Source: an uncultured Pseudomonadota bacterium (GTDB taxonomy: Bacteria; Pseudomonadota; Gammaproteobacteria; Xanthomonadales; Wenzhouxiangellaceae). Taken from it: DNA of 63,578 nt. Each line of letters begins with the position of its first letter. Within the stretch, counting starts at the first letter, position 1. This document shows positions 10,782-18,595 of the stretch, one piece after another. Location of the stretch: NCBI GenBank assembly GCA_937138395.1, contig CAKZPB010000125.1:1-63578 (forward strand), read 5' to 3'. Below the pieces are notes generated by a model. It did no database searches and was not told the DNA's origin. It saw nothing but the letters and a program-made list of their open reading frames with translations. Both the position numbers and the translations under genes were made by a program.

Positions 10782-11402
10782 ATGGCAGCAAAGTACACGT
10801 TCATTGCGACCAATTTCAACCGATGGGATATGGCAAAGGACTATCTCCCGGGCGTCTTCTTGATCATTGGTGGCATATTGGCTCACCTTTTCCTGCCAGA
10901 AGACCCGGAAACGGGAAACAAATAGTTGGAAACTGGGTTAATCAGTACGCTTCTTGTATTTTCCGGGTTGGTGTGGATGACTATCAACCTGATTTCTAAA
11001 CGAAAACGTAAACTATTAATCATCGATTCAAGTGCCATCCGATTGTTTTCAGGCAGTGGCCTATTAGCTCTGCCAGGCGACTATGGCCAAATAATCGACC
11101 AGATTGACGCCAATGAAATTCACTCAATAGAATGCTCCCCGTCCCGAACCCTGGGTGCACGAATAATCAAGCGTAAGGCTCAAGTTGTGGTTCGACATTA
11201 TTTGATTAAATACAATGACAAAGAGCAATTTTTATCTGATGTCATGTGGCAGCCAGACATCAATACCTACGGTGCTTTAAAGGATGAAACGACATCGCTT
11301 GGACTGAACGACTTTTTCAAAGGGCGATCAAAGCCTCAGCCCGGGCTGTTCGAAGCCTTCAAGAAATGCGCTTATCCGGTGGATTTCGGTAACAAAAGTT
11401 AA
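10782..11402 (+). pseudogene. Two-helix membrane protein split by an in-frame TAG (possible nonsense mutant or readthrough gene)
   Basis: A 47-codon frame begins with ATG at 10782 (AGGGA ribosome site 8 bases before) and ends at TAG 10923-10925. The same reading frame continues without shift for 158 codons to 11402. The first part gives one membrane helix (L-P-G-V-F-L-I-I-G-G-I-L-A), the second begins with another (L-I-S-T-L-L-V-F-S-G-L-V-W) followed by K-R-K-R-K and a soluble beta-rich domain. Together they form a hairpin-plus-soluble-domain protein of about 206 residues, a layout seen in bacterial PH-like membrane proteins. The alternative is two genes, with the second starting at TTG 10926. 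I recognise no exact family. Confidence 0.6.
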
Positions 11403-11443
11403 TTCACAACTCAGGTTAAGTTCGCGCTAGGATTCGACCTGTT

Positions 11444-12355
11444 ATGTATAAAGTCCAACGTCTGTTCACCGTGGCCCGCCGGGGCTTGCTCGATATGCTG
11501 CCCGCGTTGCGATCGGCCTGGAACAATAATTTCGACGATGACCGGCTGAACGAGGTATTTGGTCCGCGCCCGCGATCGGCGATTACCGGGCTCACCATCG
11601 GCGGACTGGTTATTGGTTCGGCGCTGCACAATGGCTTTGACTATCTTGGCGTATTGAACTACATCAATCTGCCAGCCATTCTGATCGGCGCGATGTATGC
11701 CTTTGCCGTTCGACATTATCTGTTTCAGACCGGGAAAGCATCAAGCCAGGATTTCCCGTGGCTGGCGGCCGGCCTGATTCCGCCGGCGCTGGTACTGGTG
11801 TTCTACTCGTTCAGCCGCCGCATGCTGGGCGGTGATTTGGAATTAATCAACGGCGCGCCGGCCTGGACCGGTATCGGTGGTCTTCTCGACACCATGGCAG
11901 ACTCGCTCGCCGTTGCGGCCGGCTTGACGATTGCCGTGGCTGCACTGTGCTACAGCCGCGACTGGCGCGAGGCATTCAAGGATCTGCTCGGACAACTGAT
12001 TGCGTTCAAGATCATGGTCTACATCATGGTGTTATTGCTGGTCGAGATCGGTATCGTCGGCCCGATCCTAGGCGCGCTGCTTGAGAGCCTGCTTGGCATC
12101 CGCTTTCCGTTCTGGCTGCCGGACCTTGCAGACCAGCTGACCTATGCCGCACTGATGACGACCATTTACCTGGCCATCATCGGCGCCACCTGGACGGCCT
12201 GCAGCCGCAGTTTCCCGCGCCTGCTGAAAACCGGCGAAGCGGACGTGCTGAACACGATCCGCGCCATGGCCGATACGCCCGAACAACGCCGCAAGAAAAT
12301 CCGCAAGGAACGCGAAGCGCAGGCCAAGCAGGAAGCCAAAGAAAACAAGACCTGA
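11444..12355 (+). CDS. Polytopic membrane protein of unknown function
   Basis: 303 residues with six or so hydrophobic segments (about 45-62, 70-88, 103-120, 143-170, 185-215, 228-250) and a strongly charged tail rich in Arg, Lys, Glu and Gln after residue 270, probably cytosolic and helical. No catalytic motif is visible and I do not recognise the family. An AGGA ribosome site lies about 10 bases before the ATG. It follows the split membrane gene by 41 bp and could be co-transcribed with it. Confidence 0.75.
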   Translation: MYKVQRLFTVARRGLLDMLPALRSAWNNNFDDDRLNEVFGPRPRSAITGLTIGGLVIGSALHNGFDYLGVLNYINLPAILIGAMYAFAVRHYLFQTGKASSQDFPWLAAGLIPPALVLVFYSFSRRMLGGDLELINGAPAWTGIGGLLDTMADSLAVAAGLTIAVAALCYSRDWREAFKDLLGQLIAFKIMVYIMVLLLVEIGIVGPILGALLESLLGIRFPFWLPDLADQLTYAALMTTIYLAIIGATWTACSRSFPRLLKTGEADVLNTIRAMADTPEQRRKKIRKEREAQAKQEAKENKT

Positions 12356-12358
12356 CAA

Positions 12359-12658
12359 CAAAAAGGTTCGAACCGCAGATGGACGCAGATTCAGTCAATG
12401 AGGGTCGTTTGGTCGGTTCGTCGCTTGGTCGTTTCGCAAACACAGTAGATTTCGTCATTCCGGACGAGCGGAGCGAAGATCCGGAATCTAGCTAGTGTTT
12501 ATGGGACCGGGCTTGAAGTTCAGACAATCGAGATTCCGGGTTCCGGCGCTGCCGGCCCCGGAATGACGGAAGCACCAGTTTCAATCGCTTGGCTTTTTTT
12601 AATCTGCGTCATCTGCGGTTTCATGCTTTCAGCTTTTCATCTGCGGTATCAATGCTTC
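12359..12658. repeat. Mosaic of short intergenic repeats, left block
   Basis: This gene-free stretch holds several repeat types. CGCAGAT-type units occur at 12372-12390, around 12603-12625 and at 12640. A palindromic element starts with GTCATTCCGG (12454-12463) and ends with CCGGAATGAC (12558-12567). A segment with GGTCGTTTGGTCGG lies near 12404. The piece 12531-12567 is an exact inverted copy of 15153-15189, and 12603-12632 an exact inverted copy of 15082-15111. The order of the pieces is mirrored in the right-hand block. Confidence 0.85.
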
Positions 12659-14218
12659 TCAGCCTTTGGTCGGATCATTTCGTCCGTACTGGTCGTGGCT
12701 GGATACCCAGTCCAATGACGAAATCGCCGCGGCCAGTGAAATTTCACCGGCCAGCACCGTGCCGGCAACAATTTCGGCAAACTTGTACACCTTGCCAACG
12801 CCGGCGCAGTCCAGCATTTTCAGACTCTCCTGCTGGGTTGCCAGTCCGGTGCCGCCACCAATTGTGGCCACGATCAGGGACGGCAGCGTAATCGAGATGT
12901 ACAGGTCCTTGTCATCGGTCAGCTCGGTATACAGAATGCCGGCGGATGATTCAGCCACGTTGGCCACGTCCTGACCGGTGGCAATGAAAATGGCCGTAAT
13001 GCCATTGGCCGCATGCGCACCATTGTTGTTGGCACCCGATAGCATGCTGCCAATGGTCGCAATCTTGGAGTGCTGATACAACGATTCGGTGTCGGCATCC
13101 ATGATGTTTTGCAGTACGTCACGCTTGACCACACATTCGGCCACAACACGCTTTCCGCGCGTGCGCATGGAGTTGATCATCGAGGCCTTCTTGTCGGTGG
13201 CAAAGTTACTTTCCAGATAGAAGTTCTTGATCTCGACATCGTTACATTGCTGCAGAATCCAGTTGCAGGCGGCAAAGGTGGCCTTGCCGACCATGTTCAT
13301 GCCGGCCGCATCACCGGTCTTGAAATTGAAGCGCGTGTACAGGAATTTGCTGACCAGGTAATAGTCGATGTATTTCAGCGCCACAAACGGATCGGATTCC
13401 TTGCATACAGCCTTGATTTCGTCGAGGTGTTCAACGATCCAGTCGGCAAAACGACGGGCCTGGCTGGCGTCATCGAAAATGAAGACCGGCGCGCGCTGCA
13501 TGTTGTCGCCAACCACAGCGCATTGGACACCACCGCTTTCGGCAATCACCTTCATACCACGGTTGTAGGACGCCACCAGCGTGCCTTCAGTAGTAGCCAT
13601 CGGCACATAAAACTCGCCTTGCGCGTGCTGGCCCTTGACGTGCAATGGCCCTGCCACGCCGAGCGGAATCTGCGCCGCGCCGGTCAAGTGTTCGATATTG
13701 CCGCGAGTACTGTTCGGATCAAACGAAAACTGCCGGATATGTTCCAGTTCCGATCCACACTGCTCGCGCACGAACTCCTGCCGGGCACGGATGATATCGG
13801 CGCTGTAATCATTTTCCGAATTGCGCGGCACGGTGCCCGGATCATGTGTGCCGGTATGCAGCTGGTCACGTACTTCAAAAGCCAGCGTACCGAACGGCTC
13901 GGCCTCGAATTCAAGTCCGATCGTATGCTCGCCCTCTTCCAGCGCCGGCACTGCCAGGTGAATGGTCAGCAATGTGCCAAGCGGAAAGTCAATTGCATCA
14001 GCGGCACTCAGCTGATCCAGGCTGACCGGCGAGGCCGAATCCACCGCAACCTGAACCTGCGGGGCGTCGACTGCCTGTCCGTTCAGGCTAATCGATTCGA
14101 TGCGCTTCAAGCGCGCCGGCGCCAGCCGATTCTTGACCGAAAATCGCACGCCGTGCACCGTATTGCGCAGGCTGGAACGGTTATAGATCTTCTTCAACAG
14201 CGCCTTGGGTATCAGCAT
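12659..14218 (-). CDS. Hydroxymethylglutaryl-CoA reductase, class I type
   Basis: Reduces HMG-CoA to mevalonate with NADPH. The catalytic domain (about residues 135-519) has all expected residues: Glu211 in A-T-T-E-G-T-L-V-A-S, Lys343/344 in F-A-T-D-K-K-A-S, Asp417 in G-Q-D-V-A-N-V, and His508 in the C-terminal S-S-H-D-Q-Y-G-R-N. The presence of the C-terminal His segment and G-A-N-N-N-G-A-H-A-A-N points to class I. The first 130 residues form an extra soluble domain, not a membrane anchor. GGGAG precedes the ATG by 8 bases. No other mevalonate-pathway gene is in the window; repeats flank it. Confidence 0.92.
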   Translation of the reverse strand: MLIPKALLKKIYNRSSLRNTVHGVRFSVKNRLAPARLKRIESISLNGQAVDAPQVQVAVDSASPVSLDQLSAADAIDFPLGTLLTIHLAVPALEEGEHTIGLEFEAEPFGTLAFEVRDQLHTGTHDPGTVPRNSENDYSADIIRARQEFVREQCGSELEHIRQFSFDPNSTRGNIEHLTGAAQIPLGVAGPLHVKGQHAQGEFYVPMATTEGTLVASYNRGMKVIAESGGVQCAVVGDNMQRAPVFIFDDASQARRFADWIVEHLDEIKAVCKESDPFVALKYIDYYLVSKFLYTRFNFKTGDAAGMNMVGKATFAACNWILQQCNDVEIKNFYLESNFATDKKASMINSMRTRGKRVVAECVVKRDVLQNIMDADTESLYQHSKIATIGSMLSGANNNGAHAANGITAIFIATGQDVANVAESSAGILYTELTDDKDLYISITLPSLIVATIGGGTGLATQQESLKMLDCAGVGKVYKFAEIVAGTVLAGEISLAAAISSLDWVSSHDQYGRNDPTKG

Positions 14219-14609
14219 TGCACGACTCCCGATTGGTTTTTGTAATTGGCCAAAGAGTGTACGGGAGCAGGCGCTTCAGTTCCAGTTTTTTCAAGCCTGA
14301 AAGCATTGTCGAGCAGAAAGCCCTGGCATTCTCAAAATACCAGTCATCGGTCACATACTCACACTCTGGCCCTGCTATGATTTCAACACGTGGTTTGAGA
14401 AGAGCAACAACCCCCGCCGGCCACTTCATCGCTAATAAACCGTCTATTAAACAGCGGTTTATACCGATTATCTAAATCTGAGAATACTGCCGGATAGACT
14501 TCCGGCACTCAATGCCCCGCCAACCCGGGCATTGCATTGGCGACGCTGACACCGCCGTACGCGGCCGCGCCAATGCTCGTTGACAACGCATTACGTAAAG
14601 GCCACTGAC
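14219..14609. other. Gene-free spacer between HMG-CoA reductase and umuD with two hairpins
   Basis: Two perfect inverted repeats stand side by side: TGCCGGA (14488-14494) with TCCGGCA (14501-14507), and CAATGCCC (14510-14517) with GGGCATTG (14527-14534). Neither has a T-run, so they could be operator or leader structures for the divergent genes. I could not see a textbook LexA box (CTGT-N8-ACAG) before umuD. A short minus-strand open frame upstream of the reductase (14181-14429) is not convincing. Confidence 0.5.
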
Positions 14610-15038
14610 ATGCTGAATCCAATCAATATTTTGCAACCCGACGCCAACAGCCCACCGCTGAGGCTGCCGCTGTACGACACCAAGATCTCGGCCGGCTTTC
14701 CGTCGCCGGCCAATGAATACGTCGGCGATACGCTCGACCTGAACGAGTACCTGGTCAACAACAAGACCGCAACGTTTTTTGTACAGGTCGAAGGCGACAG
14801 CATGATCCAGGCCGGCATCAACGAGGGCGATATCCTGGTGGTCGATCGCTCGATCACGCCCAGCCACGGGCGCATTGTCATTGCGCGGGTCGACAACGAG
14901 TTCACCGTCAAGCGGCTGTACATGAACAACGGCATCCGGCTGGTGGCCGAGAACAAGAACTATGCGCCGATCGTACCGAACGATCTCGACGAGCTTGAGA
15001 TCTGGGGCGTGGTCACGGCCGTCGTGCGCAAGACCTGA
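14610..15038 (+). CDS. umuD: SOS mutagenesis protein UmuD
   Basis: Subunit of translesion DNA polymerase V, activated by RecA-stimulated self-cleavage. The ATG at 14610 gives 142 residues, the usual length. The cleavage site Ala28-Gly29 (S-A-G-F-P-S-P-A), the nucleophile Ser64 (E-G-D-S-M) and the general base Lys101 (T-V-K-R-L) are all in place in the S24/LexA-like fold. A longer frame from a TTG at 14580 is possible but would add ten atypical residues. Unlike most umuDC operons, umuC does not follow directly: 368 bp of repeats intervene. Confidence 0.95.
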   Translation: MLNPINILQPDANSPPLRLPLYDTKISAGFPSPANEYVGDTLDLNEYLVNNKTATFFVQVEGDSMIQAGINEGDILVVDRSITPSHGRIVIARVDNEFTVKRLYMNNGIRLVAENKNYAPIVPNDLDELEIWGVVTAVVRKT

Positions 15039-15406
15039 ACGGCGGGTAACCGCAGATTTCGCCATGCACGCAGATCAAAAACTGAAAGCATGAAACCGCA
15101 GATGACGCAGATGTACGCAGATTTAAAAACTTAAAACTGGAACTGTGATTCCGTCATTCCGGGGCCGGCAGCGCCGGAACCCGGAATCTGCGCTCCGCTT
15201 GTCCGGAATGACGCAACTTGTTGCTTCTGAACCTCATCAGAAAAACCAATGAGATTTACCTAAAACCTAAAACCTAAAACCTAAAACCTAAAACCTAAAA
15301 CCTAAAACCTAAAACCAAAGCATACACATCGCGAAAAGCCTACCGCTTCAACAAAACAACCAAACGACCAAACGACTAACGACACCGCCTTTTAAACACT
15401 GGAATC
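15039..15406. repeat. Mosaic of short intergenic repeats, right block, with (CCTAAAA)8
   Basis: CGCAGAT-type units occupy 15049-15125, a palindromic element bounded by GTCATTCCGG and CCGGAATGAC lies at 15153-15212, eight perfect tandem copies of the heptamer CCTAAAA at 15259-15314, and a degenerate CAAACGAC tract at about 15357-15380. Two segments are exact inverted copies of the left block (15082-15111 with 12603-12632; 15153-15189 with 12531-12567). No gene is visible. The heptamer run is prone to slippage and lies 93 bp before umuC. Confidence 0.9.
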
Positions 15407-16699
15407 ATGAACAACCGCAGCCTCATTGCCCTGTGCGACGTCAATAACTTCTATGTCTCCTGCGAGCGCGTATTCAATTCGCGCCTGGTCGGCAAGCCGG
15501 TGATCGTGCTGTCGAACAACGACGGCTGCGCCATTGCCCGCAGCGACGAGGCCAAGCAGCTCGGCATCGAGATGGGCACGCCGTTCTTTCAGCTCAAAGA
15601 CCTGATCAAGCAGTACGACATCCAGGTGCTGTCGTCCAACTACGCGCTCTACGGCGACATGTCCGAGCGCGTGCAGCAGATCATTCGCCAGTACACCGAT
15701 TCGTTCGAGAACTACAGCATCGATGAATCGTTCTTCCGCCTGCCGGACAACGACGTGGTCGCGATCGAGCAATCGGCCCGGCTGATCGACCAGATCCAGA
15801 CCTGGCTCGGCCTGCCGGTGTGCATCGGCATCGCGCCGACCAAGACGCTGGCCAAGCTGGCCAACCGCTACGCCAAGAAGCAGAAACTGCCGTCCAAGCT
15901 GCACCTGCTGAGCCGGCCCGAAGCTACTGACGCGCTGCTGGAAAAGACCGACGTCGGCCATATCTGGGGCATCGGCCGGCGCATGAAGGCGCATATGCAC
16001 GCCATGGGCCTCTACAGCGCGCTGGACCTGAAAAACGCCAGCCCGAAGCAGCTACGCGACCGCTTCTCGGTCGTGGTCGAACGCACCGGGCGCGAACTGG
16101 CCGGTACCGAATGCATCGATTTCGAAGAAATGCCGCCGAAGAAAAAGCAGCTGATCTGCTCGCGCTCGTTCGGCAGTCGCTTATCCGACTTCGAAACCAT
16201 CAGCAATGCGCTGGCCTATCACATCACACGCGGCTGCGTCTCGCTGCGCAAGCAGGACTCGCATGCGCAGTCGATCAAGGTGCTGCTCGAATCCGGTTCA
16301 TTCAGCGACGACGGTGGCATCCGGCGCTATTCGATCGGCATTCAGCTGGCCGAACCGAGCTGCAACACCGCTGACTTCATCAAGGCCGGCATGCTCGGCC
16401 TGCGCAAGATCTTCAAGCCCGACACGCCCTACCGCAAAACCGGCGTCTGCTTCCTCGACCTGACCGACCAGGCCGAACGCCAGGTGTCCCTGTTCGAGCC
16501 CGCGCCCGGCGTCGGCGAAGAACCGGCAGACTACAACAGCGAAGGCCTGATGCAGGCCCTCGACGCCGTCAACCAGCGCTTCGGCAAGAACACGCTGAAA
16601 TTCGCCCGCGAAGGCACCCACGCCGGCTGGACCATGCAGTCGAACTACAAGACGCATGCGTATACGACCCGCTGGGATGATTTGCTACGGGTGCAGTAG
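15407..16699 (+). CDS. umuC: DNA polymerase V catalytic subunit UmuC
   Basis: Y-family polymerase for error-prone lesion bypass, acting with cleaved UmuD. The 430 residues are normal for UmuC. The metal-binding residues are present: Asp11 in A-L-C-D-V-N-N-F-Y and Asp106/Glu107 in Y-S-I-D-E-S-F. The thumb has the G-I-G-R-R helix-hairpin-helix motif near 190, and the UmuC-specific C-terminal region (about 370-430) is intact. Codon use is strongly GC-rich, more so than in many neighbours. Its separation from umuD by a repeat block raises the question whether it depends on its own promoter. Confidence 0.95.
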   Translation: MNNRSLIALCDVNNFYVSCERVFNSRLVGKPVIVLSNNDGCAIARSDEAKQLGIEMGTPFFQLKDLIKQYDIQVLSSNYALYGDMSERVQQIIRQYTDSFENYSIDESFFRLPDNDVVAIEQSARLIDQIQTWLGLPVCIGIAPTKTLAKLANRYAKKQKLPSKLHLLSRPEATDALLEKTDVGHIWGIGRRMKAHMHAMGLYSALDLKNASPKQLRDRFSVVVERTGRELAGTECIDFEEMPPKKKQLICSRSFGSRLSDFETISNALAYHITRGCVSLRKQDSHAQSIKVLLESGSFSDDGGIRRYSIGIQLAEPSCNTADFIKAGMLGLRKIFKPDTPYRKTGVCFLDLTDQAERQVSLFEPAPGVGEEPADYNSEGLMQALDAVNQRFGKNTLKFAREGTHAGWTMQSNYKTHAYTTRWDDLLRVQ

Positions 16700-16757
16700 T
16701 CGCGTTTCCAAAAAAGTGCCACTGCGATGCCTTTGAAGAGCTTGATGCCGAAGGCGA

Positions 16758-16948
16758 TCATGCGTTCATTTCCAGGCTGGGCAGTGCAATGAAGATCCAG
16801 CCGTTGTCGGTTTCGATCAAGTCAGTCGATTTTCGTTTGACTGCATAGTGGGATTGAACGACTTGAACTGCCTTGTAGAGGGCTACCGCGATGCTATCGG
16901 GGGCAATGACTGCGATTTCAAGTAGTTTTGCATTTTAACGTTTGGCAT
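16758..16948 (-). pseudogene. Small gene with an apparent frameshift
   Basis: Reading the minus strand, an ATG at 16948 preceded by GGAAAGG starts M-P-N-V-K and then meets an AAAA run at 16936-16933. The frame one base back continues as A-K-L-L-E-I-A-V-I-A-P-D-S-I-A-V and runs through V-V-Q-S-H-Y-A-V-K-R-K to D-N-G-W-I-F-I-A-L-P-S-L-E-M-N-A and a stop at 16758-16760. That second frame has no start codon of its own. The joined product would be about 63 residues with a protein-like composition. It may be a decayed gene, a sequencing slip at the A-run, or -1 frameshifting. I recognise no family. Confidence 0.4.
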
Positions 16949-17076
16949 CGGCCTTTCCGAACCGCGAAGGTCAAGGACCTCCCACAGCCCGAAAGATAAT
17001 CTGCCTCAACGCGGCAGTTATTGCACCATTCATTCAGGAGAATTAGGTGACTAACCGTCCATTGGCTTGTTGCTAC

Positions 17077-17577
17077 TTATTCCTGAGCTGCCGGTTGAAA
17101 TTCGATGATGGCACCGTCGGCAAACGTGGCCAGAAACAGGTGACCATCGCGCATCACATAGCTGCGAACAAATTCGAACTGGCTCGCATACCGCTCCGAT
17201 AGCCCGTCGTCCTGACACAGTGCGTTGGTTGACGCAACAAGTCCGAATGTCAGTTGTCCTGCCTGCTCCGATTCCCAGCTGGTGCGGCCCCGATTGCAGT
17301 CCAGCTGCATATAGGCGCTGCCGTCCGGATCAAACGTCAGGGTGTAACGTGATGGATTCTGCGGCGTCCAGGCGTTGTCGTCCATGGACTGGATCTTCAA
17401 CAGCTCCCATGACGTACCCGCCAGCTCACTCTCCTGCCCCATCGGGGCCACTGATTCCGATGAACTGGATGATTCTGGTTCAGCTTCAACAGGTGCTGAT
17501 CGGGTATCGATGGACCCAGCACAGGCAACCAGGGCAAGCGATGAAAAGATGACAACAATTGATTTACACAACGCCAT
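17077..17577 (-). CDS. META/HslJ-like lipoprotein
   Basis: 166 residues from the ATG at 17577; an upstream TTG would add two. The signal ends in a lipobox L-V-A-C (Cys about residue 19) followed by a Ser/Glu-rich linker (S-S-S-S-S-E-S). The domain from about 50 to 160 has the META pattern: L-A-G-T-S-W-E-L, Y-T-L-T-F-D-P-D-G and L-D-C-N-R-G-R, with a second Cys near A-L-C-Q-D-D. Such domains occur in heat-inducible HslJ and other envelope proteins; a precise role is not known. Likely outer-membrane anchored. It stands alone. Confidence 0.82.
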   Translation of the reverse strand: MALCKSIVVIFSSLALVACAGSIDTRSAPVEAEPESSSSSESVAPMGQESELAGTSWELLKIQSMDDNAWTPQNPSRYTLTFDPDGSAYMQLDCNRGRTSWESEQAGQLTFGLVASTNALCQDDGLSERYASQFEFVRSYVMRDGHLFLATFADGAIIEFQPAAQE

Positions 17578-17835
17578 ATTCAAGTTCCATTGGTGACCAT
17601 ACCGTTTTATACCATGCCAATAACGGCGAGAGTATTGATAATCGACGAGTCATTGAACGCAGGGGCAGCAAAAGACTCAGTATATTTGGTCAGTAACGGC
17701 TTTCAGAATACGATCGTTGGGACGGCAGTCGTTGGCTATGACCGGTAGAATTATCAACGTAAGATGAATATCAGGATGCCTACTGAATTCAGCGATTAGC
17801 TATTTGAAGCATCGTGCCCATGCAGTCATAAAAAA

Positions 17836-17863
17836 AACCCGATGTTGATGTCAACATCGGGTT
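17836..17863 (-). terminator. Rho-independent terminator for the minus-strand exported-protein gene
   Basis: AACCCGATGTTGA (17836-17848) and TCAACATCGGGTT (17851-17863) are perfect 13-bp arms with a 2-base centre (in practice a 4-base loop). On the minus strand the stem is followed by a run of seven T (17831-17837). It lies 23 bp past the stop of the gene that ends at 17887. Confidence 0.92.
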
Positions 17864-17886
17864 CGATTTACAGCCTGAAGTTTGAA

Positions 17887-18339
17887 TTACTTCAGCGTAA
17901 TTTCGCGCATACGATATTCACCGACAATGTCGCGCATCGCCGGATAGTCTCGTTGCGCTTGTTCTGTCGCCGCTTGGGATTCATCCGCGCCCAATGCATC
18001 CATCATTGCTTCATAGCGTTCTTTGTTTGGTGTCAACATGGAATCGTTGGCAAAACGTACTGCCAGGATCATATTGAAGTCACCGCTTGCTTCCATATCG
18101 CTGCGAAAGATGTGAAAGCTTTCGATATGACCAAGCTCCATGGCGGTCTTCTGACCCTGAACCCAGGTATCACGGATGCCTTCCAGGTAGGCGTCACTCA
18201 TATTTGCGTGGACCTTGACGGTGGTAATCGACCAGACCTCATCGCTGACTTCATAGTCAGACCATGGTTCAAGATCAGCAACGGCCCACGATGACAGCAG
18301 CAGGCTTATTGACATTAAAATGCTTTTGGAATAGTTCAT
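17887..18339 (-). CDS. Small exported protein of unknown function
   Basis: 150 residues with a signal peptide (hydrophobic residues 6-18, cut near A-V-A-D). The mature part begins L-E-P-W-S-D-Y-E-V-S and has alternating strands and helices (V-W-S-I-T-T-V-K-V; F-N-M-I-L-A-V-R-F) that would suit a dimeric alpha/beta-barrel (ABM-like) fold, but this is a guess from pattern. GGGAG lies 6 bases before the ATG. It is divergent from argG and shares a 256-bp upstream region containing a CRP-like site centred 120 bp from its start. A strong terminator follows. Confidence 0.78.
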   Translation of the reverse strand: MNYSKSILMSISLLLSSWAVADLEPWSDYEVSDEVWSITTVKVHANMSDAYLEGIRDTWVQGQKTAMELGHIESFHIFRSDMEASGDFNMILAVRFANDSMLTPNKERYEAMMDALGADESQAATEQAQRDYPAMRDIVGEYRMREITLK

Positions 18340-18450
18340 GATTTCTCCCTGAAATGAAGGTGTGCAGCAGATGCTGCGTTTGATTCAATACGTACAGCAT
18401 CACAAGTCCCCGTCTGGCTGGTTATTCAACAAATGAAAATTCAACCAGAA

Positions 18451-18466
18451 TGTGATGAAGTTCACA
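18451..18466. promoter_or_regulatory. CRP/Clp-type binding site
   Basis: TGTGATGAAGTTCACA fits the TGTGA-N6-TCACA consensus at all ten key positions. It lies between two divergent genes, 112 bp before the exported-protein gene and 130 bp before argG, a position suited to acting on either. Confidence 0.62.
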
Positions 18467-18595
18467 ATAGCACAATTTCAGGATTGTATAGCATGTAATC
18501 TCGCTGGCAACGCAATCGTCCAGAGGCTGCCATGCAACAGCAAGGCCTGACACAGTAGTTTATGCTGTCTTTCATCTAAAAAACGCAGCTTGCCC

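Noticed and set aside
13070-14245. Long plus-strand frame opposite HMG-CoA reductase
   Set aside because: Antisense shadow of a well-supported gene; composition is His/Arg/Gln-rich.
14181-14429. Minus-strand frame upstream of HMG-CoA reductase
   Set aside because: Overlaps the reductase start and has no ribosome site; likely chance.
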